This document shows, piece after piece, positions 6,475 through 15,872 of a stretch of DNA of 15,872 nt (positions within the stretch are counted from its first letter, which is position 1; the number at the start of each line of letters is the position of its first letter). The stretch is taken from assembly GCA_002733485.1 (NCBI GenBank), contig NVVU01000042.1, positions 11,699-27,570 of the forward strand, in the 5' to 3' direction. The DNA comes from Robiginitomaculum sp. GTDB taxonomy: Bacteria > Pseudomonadota > Alphaproteobacteria > Caulobacterales > Maricaulaceae. The position numbers were made by a program, and so were the translations under genes. The notes below the pieces were generated by a model. The model was not told the DNA's origin, ran no database searches, and worked only from the letters and a program-made list of their open reading frames with translations.

Positions 6475-6498
6475 GTCCCCGATCTTGACGCCGGGGAC
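6475..6498. repeat. GTCCCCG/CGGGGAC hairpin upstream of mutA
   Basis: Perfect 7 bp arms (6475-6481 and 6492-6498) with a 10 nt loop, directly abutting the preceding dyad and ending 22 bp before the mutA ATG. It would probably sit in the mutA leader if transcription starts upstream. There is no T-run, and no cobalamin-riboswitch architecture fits in so short a leader. Confidence 0.42.
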
Positions 6499-6520
6499 AG
6501 GCTGGTTTCCCTTGGCGCAT

Positions 6521-8106
6521 ATGAGCGAGCAAGCACAAAACCCTGGCACCGGATTTCCCAAGGCATCCCTGCCCGACTGGCGCGATCTTGCGGACAAGGC
6601 CCTGCGCGGTAAAGACTTTGAAGATACGCTGGTGCGCCGCACCGCCAGCGGCATTGCCCGTGGTCCCTTGCGCACCACCGTGGACGATCCGCACAATGCC
6701 GGCACCCCCGGGGCCTTTCCCTTTGTACGCGGGATAAACGCAAAGATTGACCCGCACCGGCCCTGGCACATCACCCAGAGTTTTTCCATGGCCGATCCGG
6801 CGGTGGCCAATGCGGCCATTCTGGATGATCTGGACGGTGGGGTCAGCGCGCTATTGCTGTATCTCGACCCGGCGGGAAAAAACGGCATTGCCGTACATAT
6901 CCGTAAAGATTTGCAAACCGTGCTGGCTGGCGTGGACCTTGCCATCGTGCCTGTGCTTCTTCAGGCGCGCCCCTTAAACGCCGCCTATGCCGCCATGCTG
7001 GTCAGTTTGTGGCAGGATATGGGGCTGGAACATGCAAGTGGCGGTCTTGGGTTTTCCCCGGTGGGCCAGACCATTCGCCACGGTATGGATTTTGACCTTT
7101 TGCCGGAAAGGCTGAACCGCACTGCCGCTTTTGCCCGCTGGGCCGCCGATCATGCACCAAATGTGGCCACCGCCATTATCACCTCGTCTTTGATCCACGA
7201 GGCTGGCGGGTCGGACGCACTGGAGCTGGCCTTTGCCGCCGCCGGCGGCATCAGCTATTTCAAGGTGTTTCGTGAGCACGGCCTTAGCCCCGATGAGGCG
7301 GCCCGGGCGATTATGTTTTCGCTGTCTCTGGATGCGGATGTGCCGCTGGGCATTGCCAAACTGCGCGCCGCGCGGCGCCTTTGGGCACGTCTGATGAGCG
7401 CCTGTGATGTTGGCGAACCCGCCAGCGCCATGAGTATTCATGTGGGAACTTCGAAACGCATGATGAGCCGCCTTTCCCCCTATACCAATGTGCTGCGGAC
7501 CAGCACCGCCGCCTTTGCCGCGGCCAGTGGTGGTGCACAATTCATCAGTGTCGAGCCCTATGATCTGGCCCTTGGAACCCATGATGCCAAAGCGCGGCGC
7601 ATTGCCCGCAATATACAGATCATTCTGCACGAAGAGGTGCAGGTCGGGCGCGTGATCGACCCGGCGGGCGGCGCTTATGCCATAGAAAAACTGACTGATG
7701 ATCTGGCCGAAGCGGCCTGGGCCGCCTTTCAGGAGATCGAACGTCAAGGCGGTTTGATCAAGGCTGCGCAATCCGGCTGGCTGGCCAAAACCATTACCGC
7801 CCAGCGCGAAGCCCGCCTTGCCGCCATCAAAAGCGGTGAGGTCACCATTTTAGGCGTTACTGATTTTCTCGAAGACGGTGAACGCCTGCCTGCCGCCCTG
7901 CCGTCCACACCCGCACGCGCACCCGCACCCACACCAACGTCGCCCAATGTGCCGGACTTTCCCGAAGACTTTACTTTGCAGGGTTATCTGGATGCCGCCC
8001 ATGCAGGCGCAAAATTGCTGCCCATGGGGCAAAGCGATCCCAACCCCGCCTTTGCGCCGACCAATTTTTGTGCCCCCTTTGAGGATGAGCGGGCGGGAGA
8101 GGAAAA

Positions 8107-8110
<4 letters not shown>
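6521..8110 (+). CDS. mutA: Methylmalonyl-CoA mutase small (beta) subunit, short form
   Basis: Non-catalytic partner (529 aa) of the cobalamin-dependent mutase in propionyl-CoA catabolism to succinyl-CoA. It shares the TIM-barrel part with the large subunit: PFVRGINAKIDPHRPWHITQ near residue 68, the HVGTSKRMMSRLSPYTNVLRTSTAAFAAASGG segment at the place of RTHCQTSGWS, and VIDPAGGAYAIEKLTDDLA. After about residue 453 comes a Pro/Ala-rich linker, then a short tail ending NFCAPFEDERAGEEK; the flavodoxin-like C-terminal domain of classical MutA (over 600 aa) is missing. ATG 6521 is chosen because the barrel homology begins shortly after it; the upstream ATG at 6380 lies inside the divergent endolysin gene. 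No strong Shine-Dalgarno is seen. Its stop overlaps mutB as ATGA. Confidence 0.86.
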
Positions 8111-10266
<2,156 letters not shown>

Positions 10267-10271
10267 AACCG

Positions 10272-12104
10272 CTAAGCCGGTAAGCCCGCTTCACCACTTT
10301 CCACCTGTCTCTGCCACATGCGGGCATAAAGCCCTTGCAAAGCCAACAGCTGATCATGGGTGCCATTTTCAACCATGCGCCCCTGATCAATCACCACAAT
10401 TTGGTCCGCATCAGCAATGGTGGATAGCCGGTGCGCAATGGTGATGGTGGTGCGCCCCTCGGCAGCATCGTTAAGGGCGTCCTGAACTTCGCGTTCGGTT
10501 TCGCTGTCCAGGCTGGAGGTGGCTTCGTCCAGCACCAATATAGCCGGGTCTTTCATAATGGCGCGCGCGATGCCAACCCGCTGTTTTTCACCGCCCGACA
10601 ATTTCAGGCCACGTTCGCCCACCCGGGTATCCAGCCCCATGGGCAAGGCACGGATAAAATCGCCCAGATGCGCCCGTTCGGCCACCGCCATAATTTCTTC
10701 ATCACTGGCCTCTGGCTTGGCATAGGCAATATTGGCCCGCAGGGATTCGTTAAACAGCGCCACATCCTGTGGCACCAGCGCCAGCGCATCGCGCAAGGAT
10801 TGCTGAGTTATATCGCGCACATCCTGACCATCGACCACAATACGCCCCGCGTGCGGATCATAAAACCGAAACAGCAGCCGCAATATGGTGGATTTACCGG
10901 CCCCGCTGGGCCCGGCAATGCCAATGCGCGAACCGGCTTTAACGGTAAAACTGACGTCTTTTAGACCGTCATTGCGTCCCTCATGGATGAAGGCCACATG
11001 ATCGAACGTAACGCCGCCCCCCTTAAGTACCAGACCCGGCGCACCAGGGGCATCGGCGACCTCTGGCTGCATCGCCATCAGACCATCCAGTTTTTCCAGA
11101 TCCACCGCACCCTGTTTAATCTCGCGCCAGGCAAAGCCAAGAATGTTCAGTGGGCGAAAAATATTCATGAGAATGAGCACCACCGCCGCCATATCACCAA
11201 TGGACAACTTGCCGCCCAGCGCCCCCAGACCTGCCACTAGTGCCACGACAAAAATCCCGGCGGTCATCACCAGTTCCTGGCCAGCGTTCAGGAAAGAAAG
11301 CGAGCGCACCACGGCAACATATTTCTGGTTATAACGCCCAAGGTTCTGGCTGAATTTATTAACTTCGCGTGCTTCTGCGGCAAAGGCCTTGACGGTTTCA
11401 AAATTGCCAAGAGAGTCCACCACGCTGGCGCGCAGTTCAGAATCTGTTTCGTTCATTTCGCGGCGCTGCCTGACCCGCCATTCGGTGATCCACAAGGTAA
11501 ACCCGGCATAGACGGCCACGGTCAGTACCGCAATCAGCGCAAAGGCAATGCCATAACGCACCGCCAACAGCGTGGCGGCCAGCGCCAGCTCGATTAAGGT
11601 GGGAACAATGTTGAATACCAAAAAGCGAAGTAGAAAATCAATGGCGGCGGCGCCCCGTTCAATCATCCGGTTCAACGCCCCGGCGCGCCGGGTCAGGTGA
11701 AATTGCAGAGACAGATAACTGGCGTGTTCGAACGCTTCGACCGCAACAAGGCGCTGTGCCTCCTGACTTACCGGGGCGAAAAACATGGTGCGTATCTGTG
11801 GCAGGGCGCTGGCCAGAAAACGGCTGATCGCCCAATAGGCCAGCAAAGCGAGCAAGGTGCCCGTGCTGGTGATCGCCGCGCCTTTGGCTACCACATTGAC
11901 CGCATCGCCAAAGAAAACCGGTGAAGCCACCGCAAAGACTTTGCCAACCAGCGTCACCAGTATGGCCAGCGCCATTAACGGCCGTTGTCGTTTCAGGGCC
12001 TGGCGAGCCAGCAGATGGAACACCCGCACCAGCGCAGAACCAATACGGCCATCGCCCGAAGCAATGCCATCGTCTTGCATGTGGGAATGATGCGCGGCCG
12101 TCAT
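10272..12104 (-). CDS. Atm1-type ABC half-transporter (ATP-binding/permease)
   Basis: A 610 aa inner-membrane exporter with a six-helix membrane domain (about 35-330) fused to an ATPase. ATPase motifs: Walker A GPSGAGKST with Lys404, signature LSGGEKQR near 502-509, Walker B ILVLDEATSSLD, and the H-loop IAHRLST. The membrane-domain stretch RRAGALNRMIERG...AIDFLLRFLVFNI...PTLIEL is characteristic of the Atm1/ABCB7 group, which moves glutathione-linked sulfur or metal compounds (the mitochondrial relative supports cytosolic Fe-S assembly; bacterial ones confer heavy-metal tolerance). It should work as a homodimer. The start ATG 12104 has no clear Shine-Dalgarno, and a second in-frame ATG follows 8 codons later. 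It lies 46 bp downstream of the LysM gene, probably in one transcript. Confidence 0.88.
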   Translation of the reverse strand: MTAAHHSHMQDDGIASGDGRIGSALVRVFHLLARQALKRQRPLMALAILVTLVGKVFAVASPVFFGDAVNVVAKGAAITSTGTLLALLAYWAISRFLASALPQIRTMFFAPVSQEAQRLVAVEAFEHASYLSLQFHLTRRAGALNRMIERGAAAIDFLLRFLVFNIVPTLIELALAATLLAVRYGIAFALIAVLTVAVYAGFTLWITEWRVRQRREMNETDSELRASVVDSLGNFETVKAFAAEAREVNKFSQNLGRYNQKYVAVVRSLSFLNAGQELVMTAGIFVVALVAGLGALGGKLSIGDMAAVVLILMNIFRPLNILGFAWREIKQGAVDLEKLDGLMAMQPEVADAPGAPGLVLKGGGVTFDHVAFIHEGRNDGLKDVSFTVKAGSRIGIAGPSGAGKSTILRLLFRFYDPHAGRIVVDGQDVRDITQQSLRDALALVPQDVALFNESLRANIAYAKPEASDEEIMAVAERAHLGDFIRALPMGLDTRVGERGLKLSGGEKQRVGIARAIMKDPAILVLDEATSSLDSETEREVQDALNDAAEGRTTITIAHRLSTIADADQIVVIDQGRMVENGTHDQLLALQGLYARMWQRQVESGEAGLPA

Positions 12105-12150
12105 TGAGACTACTTAAGCTGATCCAGCCCGTATACAAGCACCCGTGTGT

Positions 12151-13116
12151 CTAATTGTTTTGGGGGCTGTCCGTGTCCGGGATTGAGAACACCTGTCCCG
12201 GATAGATCAGGTCCGCATCCCTGATTTTACCTGCGTTGGCCCGGTAAATAATAGTGTATTGCCAGCCAGACCCATAAAGCCGACGCGCAATCCGCCACAG
12301 CGAATTGCCCGGTTGCACAATCACCGATCCCGGGGGGGCGTCCGTTATAGCTTGCGGACTGGTACGCTCAAAGGGCAAGGCGATTACAGCGGTAACATGG
12401 CCATCAGGGCCAACCTGATCGATTTGCAAATCATAGACGCCCGGGGCCAGAGGTTCGATCCCATCGAGTACCCAGCGCCCCTGGGCATTTGCCCGGGTTT
12501 GGCCCAACAGCTGTCCGTTAGCCAGCACCCGCACGCCGGAACCTGGCAGGGCACGGCCAGAGAAAATAACACCACCGGCGCGGTCATAGTCCACCGCCTC
12601 CAGCGCCAAAGGCCCAGTTTCCTTGTCATCATCGGGGCTTTGCAGCACCCGGCTGGGACCGCCTGGACGCCCAAGAACCACCAGCGGGCGTTTGTTGCGC
12701 CCGCGCGGCACCGAGACCACGACCACCTGATCAGAACGCACCACGCGGCCATCCTCACCTTCCATGGTCAGGGAAAATTCGATAGCGCCGGGGTCCAGCG
12801 GGTCATTCAGTATGATGGTCCAGTCGCCATTACTGCCGGCGGTGGTTTGCGCAATGGCTTTGCCATTGGCCTCCAGCGTGATTTTGGCACCCGGTTCCGC
12901 CCGCCCGGCAATCACTGCCGTGCCGCGTTTGTCCACGCGCACAATGTCAAACGACGGCCCCAGCAAGGCACCTTCATCGGCATTGCCCTGGGTTTGCTGC
13001 ACCGCAGGCTGATCTGGCGCTGGCGGGGCTTTACCAGAGCGCTGTATGGTAATCACAATAACAGCTGCCATAACCGCGATCACAGCCGCGATAATAAATC
13101 CGCGCGTTGCCGACAT
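12151..13116 (-). CDS. Membrane-anchored protein with Ig-like segments and C-terminal LysM
   Basis: A 321 aa protein of unknown role. It has one N-terminal membrane segment (about 7-24) with no cleavage site, so the rest probably faces the periplasm. Two Ig-like/carboxypeptidase-regulatory-like beta segments can be seen: one around GTAVIAGRAEPGAKITLEAN (about 60-135) and a second around GVIFSGRALPGSGVRVLANG (about 183-250). The C-terminus is a LysM fold (about 266-313) with VQPGNSLWRIARRLYG and LIYPGQVFSIP, expected to bind peptidoglycan glycan chains. Similar LysM proteins occur in many alphaproteobacteria without a tested function. GAGAAAGG just before ATG 13116 supports the start. It is divergent from the LOG gene across a palindrome. 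Confidence 0.8.
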   Translation of the reverse strand: MSATRGFIIAAVIAVMAAVIVITIQRSGKAPPAPDQPAVQQTQGNADEGALLGPSFDIVRVDKRGTAVIAGRAEPGAKITLEANGKAIAQTTAGSNGDWTIILNDPLDPGAIEFSLTMEGEDGRVVRSDQVVVVSVPRGRNKRPLVVLGRPGGPSRVLQSPDDDKETGPLALEAVDYDRAGGVIFSGRALPGSGVRVLANGQLLGQTRANAQGRWVLDGIEPLAPGVYDLQIDQVGPDGHVTAVIALPFERTSPQAITDAPPGSVIVQPGNSLWRIARRLYGSGWQYTIIYRANAGKIRDADLIYPGQVFSIPDTDSPQNN

Positions 13117-13132
13117 ACTATACCTTTCTCAG

Positions 13133-13162
13133 ACAGGGAATCATATTATGTCCATTCCCTGT
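13133..13162. promoter_or_regulatory. Perfect 9+9 bp palindrome in the divergent lysM-LOG promoter region
   Basis: ACAGGGAAT (13133-13141) and ATTCCCTGT (13154-13162) are exact reverse complements with a 12 bp AT-rich spacer. Arm centres are 21 bp apart, about two helical turns. Read on the minus strand, the spacer contains TAATAT, a possible -10 for the LysM gene. It is centred in the 90 bp gap between two divergent starts, a place that suits a shared operator. Confidence 0.5.
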
Positions 13163-13206
13163 GCAAGCACAAACACTAATGTTATGACGAAAATGAGGTG
13201 AGGACC

Positions 13207-13749
13207 ATGCCTAAACAGCGATCTGTCTGCGTCTTCTGCGGTTCTCGTGATGGAACCTCCCCTGCCTATGCCGAACTGGCCTTGCAATTTGGCCAGGAAG
13301 TGGCCCGACGAAAGCTGCGTATGGTGTATGGCGGCGGTGGCATTGGCCTTATGGGCATTGCAGCCCGGGCGGCGCGGCGCGGCAAGGCACAAGTACTTGG
13401 TATCATTCCAGGTTTCCTGTCTACAGACGAGGTTGCTTTTGATGATTGCGAGCTTGAAATCGTCGATACCCTGCATGAACGCAAAGCCCGCATGGCGATG
13501 GAAAGCGCCGGGTTTGTAGTCCTGCCGGGAGGGATTGGCACCATGGAGGAAGTGATCGAGGTGCTTAGCTGGTACAATCTCGGTTTATTTCCCATGAAAA
13601 CCGTATTTTTGGATAATAACGGGTATTGGGACCCATTTTTTGCCTTATTGGAGCATTCGATCAAAGAAGGGTTTACCTCTGAGAGCCTGCGTGGTCAGGC
13701 CCTGCGGGCACAAACTCCAGACAAGGCCTTGGATTTGCTGGGGCTTTAA
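13207..13749 (+). CDS. LOG-family nucleotide 5'-monophosphate phosphoribohydrolase
   Basis: A 180 aa Rossmann-like enzyme of the LOG (Lonely Guy)/YgdH-like family that releases the base from nucleoside 5'-monophosphates; in plants this activates cytokinins, while in bacteria it is generally treated as nucleotide turnover. Visible motifs are SVCVFCGSRDG at the N-terminus, VYGGGGIGLMG, the catalytic TLHERKARM, and PGGIGTMEEVIEVLSW, the family PGGxGTxxE signature. The length is normal. ATG 13207 is chosen over the GTG at 13198 because GAGGTGAGG lies directly before it. It stands alone on the plus strand between two minus-strand groups, with its stop only 3 bp from that of ruvX. Confidence 0.88.
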   Translation: MPKQRSVCVFCGSRDGTSPAYAELALQFGQEVARRKLRMVYGGGGIGLMGIAARAARRGKAQVLGIIPGFLSTDEVAFDDCELEIVDTLHERKARMAMESAGFVVLPGGIGTMEEVIEVLSWYNLGLFPMKTVFLDNNGYWDPFFALLEHSIKEGFTSESLRGQALRAQTPDKALDLLGL

Positions 13750-13752
13750 CGT

Positions 13753-14214
13753 CTATCGCAAGCGGTCCAGCGCCCCTTGCAGGATATAGGCGGCGGCCAT
13801 TTTATCGATGACTTCCTTGCGCCGGGAACGGCGGGTATCGGCCTCCAGCAAAGTGCGCTCAACCGCGACGGTGGAAAGGCGCTCATCCCAATAGACCAGC
13901 GGCACATCGCATACCTTCAACAGATTACCGGCAAAGGCCCGCACACTCTGTGCGCGCGGCCCCGATGTGCCATCCATATTGATCGGCATGCCCAACACAA
14001 TGCCAACGCATTGCCGGTCATCATAAAGCGTAAAAATGCGCTCTGCATCGGCCTTGAACTTGGTGCGCCTGACGGTTTCCAGCGGCGTTGCCGCAATCCT
14101 CGCCCCGTCAGAAACCGCAATGCCAATGGTTTTTGTGCCGGGATCCAGCCCCAACAGGGCACCGCTTTGCGGAACGTCCATAATGTCGATCACTGCCATG
14201 AGCGCACATGGCAC
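13753..14214 (-). CDS. ruvX: RuvX/YqgF-family RNase H-fold nuclease
   Basis: A 153 aa protein of the YqgF/RuvX family, which processes the 5' end of 16S pre-rRNA and has been described as a putative Holliday junction resolvase. The RNase H fold shows as LGLDPGTKTIGIAVSD with acidic Asp24, VLGMPINMDGTSGPRAQSV in the middle, VYWDERLSTVAVER with the second acidic pair, and DKMAAAYILQGALDR with the last Asp. The length is typical, with an N-terminal extension of about 18 residues; in-frame ATGs also lie at 14199 and 14181, and none has a convincing Shine-Dalgarno. It begins 16 bp after the cyclophilin stop and is probably the last gene of that row. Confidence 0.9.
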   Translation of the reverse strand: MPCALMAVIDIMDVPQSGALLGLDPGTKTIGIAVSDGARIAATPLETVRRTKFKADAERIFTLYDDRQCVGIVLGMPINMDGTSGPRAQSVRAFAGNLLKVCDVPLVYWDERLSTVAVERTLLEADTRRSRRKEVIDKMAAAYILQGALDRLR

Positions 14215-14230
14215 CGGACAGGATCAAACG

Positions 14231-15085
14231 TCAAGGCGCGCTTTTATCGCCCCCTGCCCGGCGCACCGGGGCCTGTACATTACAGGCCTCGATCACTTCG
14301 GGGGGACGGCGGTAAAAGAACGCGGCATCGCGTACACGCTTGGAGGTTTTAAAATCGGCAAAGGCTTTGCCATCCACACGCATCATCTCAAAGGCAGGGC
14401 GTTTTGCCTTGGGCAGTTCCGATGCAAGGCGCATGGAAATGATGGGGTCGCGCCGCGCCGCATCAGCAATCACGCCACTGTCGATGGCGCGTTTACCGCG
14501 ATTGAGTTTCTGGACAAATTCCATGCCGTCAATCACCCGGCCAAATATCGTCAGATTACGATCCAGATACCGGGTGCCCGGACCGATGACGATATAGAAC
14601 TCGGCATCCCCCGTATCGGGATCTGTATCGCGGGCCATGGCCATGGAGCCAACGCAATGCATCAACCAGGCCCGCCCGGTTTTGAGATTACGCGCCGCCG
14701 CAAATCCGCCCACATGCCCGGCCTCGGGCGCATACAGATCCGGCGATCCGGTGGGCACAAAGTTCAACCCTTTGGCGGGGCGGTCATTCTCGTTTTTAAG
14801 GACCGACCAGTCCGGCAAATCGCCTTCATTGCGCCCGCCCTGGGCCACAAAGCCGTCAATGACCCGATAAAAGCTGAGGCCATCATAAAAGTGCGCCTTG
14901 GCAAGCCCTTGCAGGCGTTTGGTATGGTTGGGCGCAAACACCGGGTTCAGCTCTACGGCCACCTGCCCATAGGCGGTTTTGATCAGCAACAGATTTTCCG
15001 GCTCCACAGGCCGCCAGTCGGAGTCTTGCGCCAAACTTGTACCGGACAGTGTCAGCCAACAGACCAGCCACAGCATTTTGCCCAT
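14231..15085 (-). CDS. Periplasmic cyclophilin-type peptidyl-prolyl isomerase
   Basis: A 284 aa exported proline isomerase, expected to help protein folding in the periplasm. The signal peptide is residues 1-19 with a hydrophobic core and SLA-QD cleavage. The cyclophilin domain begins near LLLIKTAYGQVAVEL (32-46) and has the active-site block FYRVIDGFVAQGG with Arg74, Phe79 and Gln82. The later substrate-site block is AEFYIVIG instead of the common SQFFI. The protein is longer than PpiA (about 190 aa), with an added C-terminal part of no recognised domain. ATG 15085 is preferred: it lies 4 bp after the RidA stop and starts a normal signal. ATG 15106 would overlap that gene by 17 bp and add MPMWIKL. 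Confidence 0.82.
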   Translation of the reverse strand: MGKMLWLVCWLTLSGTSLAQDSDWRPVEPENLLLIKTAYGQVAVELNPVFAPNHTKRLQGLAKAHFYDGLSFYRVIDGFVAQGGRNEGDLPDWSVLKNENDRPAKGLNFVPTGSPDLYAPEAGHVGGFAAARNLKTGRAWLMHCVGSMAMARDTDPDTGDAEFYIVIGPGTRYLDRNLTIFGRVIDGMEFVQKLNRGKRAIDSGVIADAARRDPIISMRLASELPKAKRPAFEMMRVDGKAFADFKTSKRVRDAAFFYRRPPEVIEACNVQAPVRRAGGDKSAP

Positions 15086-15089
15086 GAGT

Positions 15090-15479
15090 TTAATCCACAT
15101 AGGCATCGGCCTCTATCTCCACCATCATATCCGGGGCGATCAAACCGGGCACGCAGATCATCGTTGTAGTTGGGGGAAAGTTTTTAAACACCGCTGCATG
15201 GGCCCGCCCGATGGCCTCCCAGCGAGTAATGTCGGTCACGTAAATGCGGGTTCGCACCACATGCTCCATTTTGGCATCCAGCTCGGCAAGTGCGATTTCA
15301 ATCAGCGCCAGAGAGCGCGCGGTCTGGGCATAGGGATCACCGGGCGCATAGGTAGTGCCATCGTCCATAATCGGCGCCGTTCCGGTGACCCAGATATGGG
15401 GGCCGCGACGCAAAGCCCGGCAATACCCCACCTGTTTTTCCCAGGGCGCATTCGAGTAAACTCTTTTAGTTTTACCCAT
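15090..15479 (-). CDS. RidA (YjgF/YER057c/UK114) family protein without the catalytic Arg
   Basis: A 129 aa RidA-fold protein. RidA itself hydrolyses reactive enamines such as 2-aminoacrylate. Family marks are VTGTAPI (31-37), the RTRIYVTDITRWEAIGRAHAAVF core (76-98) and the C-terminal MMVEIEADAYV. Aligned on that last block, the Arg of E. coli RidA (Arg105) falls on Thr106 here, so this is probably one of the Rid subfamilies without deaminase activity. Its start overlaps the M20 peptidase stop by 8 nt (ATGGGTAA), so the two are coupled. The pairing suggests that it acts on an imine or amino-acid product of the same pathway, but this is inference. Confidence 0.85.
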   Translation of the reverse strand: MGKTKRVYSNAPWEKQVGYCRALRRGPHIWVTGTAPIMDDGTTYAPGDPYAQTARSLALIEIALAELDAKMEHVVRTRIYVTDITRWEAIGRAHAAVFKNFPPTTTMICVPGLIAPDMMVEIEADAYVD

Positions 15480-15872
15480 CGCTCTTCTCCAGCAAATTCA
15501 ACGCCGCCGTACTCATGGCATCAACGGCGGTGATGATGGTGCGGCGTGGGTCGGGGGCAAAAAACGGCGAATGCAGAGACGGCAACGTCTCTCCGGATGC
15601 TTTGGCTTTGGCATAGACATCGGGGTCAACCGCGCCCACCCAGAACAAGAAACCCGGGATTTTGTCCGCGGTCCGCCCATAACGTGAAAAATCCTCTCCC
15701 CCCATCACCGCCGGCAGTTCGCGTACATTGTCTGCGCCGATCTGCTTGGCGATGGCCGCCATGGTGGATTTCACCAAAGCCGGGTCGTTATAAAGGGATG
15801 GCGTATAGTTTTCTTCCCGGGTGACCACAGGCAATTTATCTTCGGGCAAGCCAAAGGCGCGGGCCTGATTTT
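15472..15872 (-). CDS. M20-family amidohydrolase, C-terminal part (cut by window end)
   Basis: Only the last 132 or so residues lie in the window; the reading frame is open through 15872 and has no start here. The C-terminal marks of M20 amidohydrolases (hippurate hydrolase, N-acyl-amino-acid deacylase, YtcJ/AbgB-like groups) are clear: LPAVMGGEDFSRYG, FLFWVGAVDPD, and LHSPFFAPDP with the His expected to be the last metal ligand. The metal site residues His, Asp and Glu-Glu would be encoded outside. The substrate cannot be told from this part. It is the first visible gene of the row with ridA-like, cyclophilin and ruvX, and its stop overlaps the RidA start by 8 nt. Confidence 0.85.
   Translation of the reverse strand, partial: NQARAFGLPEDKLPVVTREENYTPSLYNDPALVKSTMAAIAKQIGADNVRELPAVMGGEDFSRYGRTADKIPGFLFWVGAVDPDVYAKAKASGETLPSLHSPFFAPDPRRTIITAVDAMSTAALNLLEKSDG

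Noticed and set aside
6444..6520. A cobalamin riboswitch before mutA
   Set aside because: The gap is too short for the roughly 200 nt fold and no B12-box-like conserved block is seen.
6380..6520. N-terminal extension of MutA from ATG 6380
   Set aside because: It would overlap the divergent endolysin start and include the three palindromes; the added residues do not look like MutA.
7896..7945. CACCCGCAC-like short tandem repeat in mutA
   Set aside because: It is the Pro/Ala-rich linker coded by repetitive Pro codons; copies are irregular, so not a true tandem array.
12259..13179. A 306-codon open frame on the plus strand opposite the LysM gene
   Set aside because: Low-complexity, His/Arg-rich translation with no motif, while the minus strand gives a clear membrane-Ig-LysM protein with a good ribosome binding site.
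14036..15169. A 377-codon plus-strand open frame over ruvX and the cyclophilin
   Set aside because: It runs across three real minus-strand genes and shows no family features.

Overview
The window looks like chromosomal DNA of a moderately GC-rich alphaproteobacterium. Three things point that way: the short dispersed palindrome TCCTTCGACAAGCTCAGGAT..., common in that class, present here in two copies; a holin of the gene-transfer-agent 3TM type; and an Atm1-type ABC exporter. The species cannot be named from this evidence. Coding density is high, neighbours often overlap by a few bases, and there is no rRNA, tRNA, CRISPR array or insertion sequence.

Layout, left to right. (1) 115-1686: an amidase-signature enzyme with a lipoprotein signal, followed by about 290 bp that hold two strong GC hairpins, one copy of the palindrome, and a promoter with an operator-like dyad. 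(2) 1979-4129 (+): a TetR regulator, a 3-mercaptopyruvate/thiosulfate sulfurtransferase and an AhpD-like CxxC protein in one tight operon. (3) 4145-5518 (-): an iron-sulfur L-serine dehydratase. (4) 5568-6406 (-): a two-gene lysis cassette, an M15 endolysin then a GTA-type holin, whose junction is formed by the second copy of the palindrome. (5) 6407-6520: a short divergent intergenic region with three consecutive inverted repeats. (6) 6521-10266 (+): the two subunits of adenosylcobalamin-dependent methylmalonyl-CoA mutase, translationally coupled; the small subunit lacks the usual C-terminal domain. (7) 10272-13116 (-): a LysM/Ig-like membrane-anchored protein and an Atm1-type ABC half-transporter. 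(8) 13207-13749 (+): a LOG-family nucleotide phosphoribohydrolase, divergent from the LysM gene across a 9+9 bp palindrome. (9) 13753-15872 (-): an operon-like row of an M20 amidohydrolase (cut by the window end), a RidA-family protein, a periplasmic cyclophilin and RuvX/YqgF.

Most of the content is ordinary metabolism: serine to pyruvate, methylmalonyl-CoA to succinyl-CoA, sulfur transfer, peptide and amide hydrolysis. I see no clear new multi-gene system. The observations most worth checking are the isolated lysis cassette (repeat-encoded tail, coupled holin, and a hairpin that could mask the endolysin ribosome binding site), the truncated MutA, the dyads in the two divergent promoter regions, and a RidA homologue without the usual catalytic arginine. 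All functional calls come from reading motifs by eye; no database search was run.
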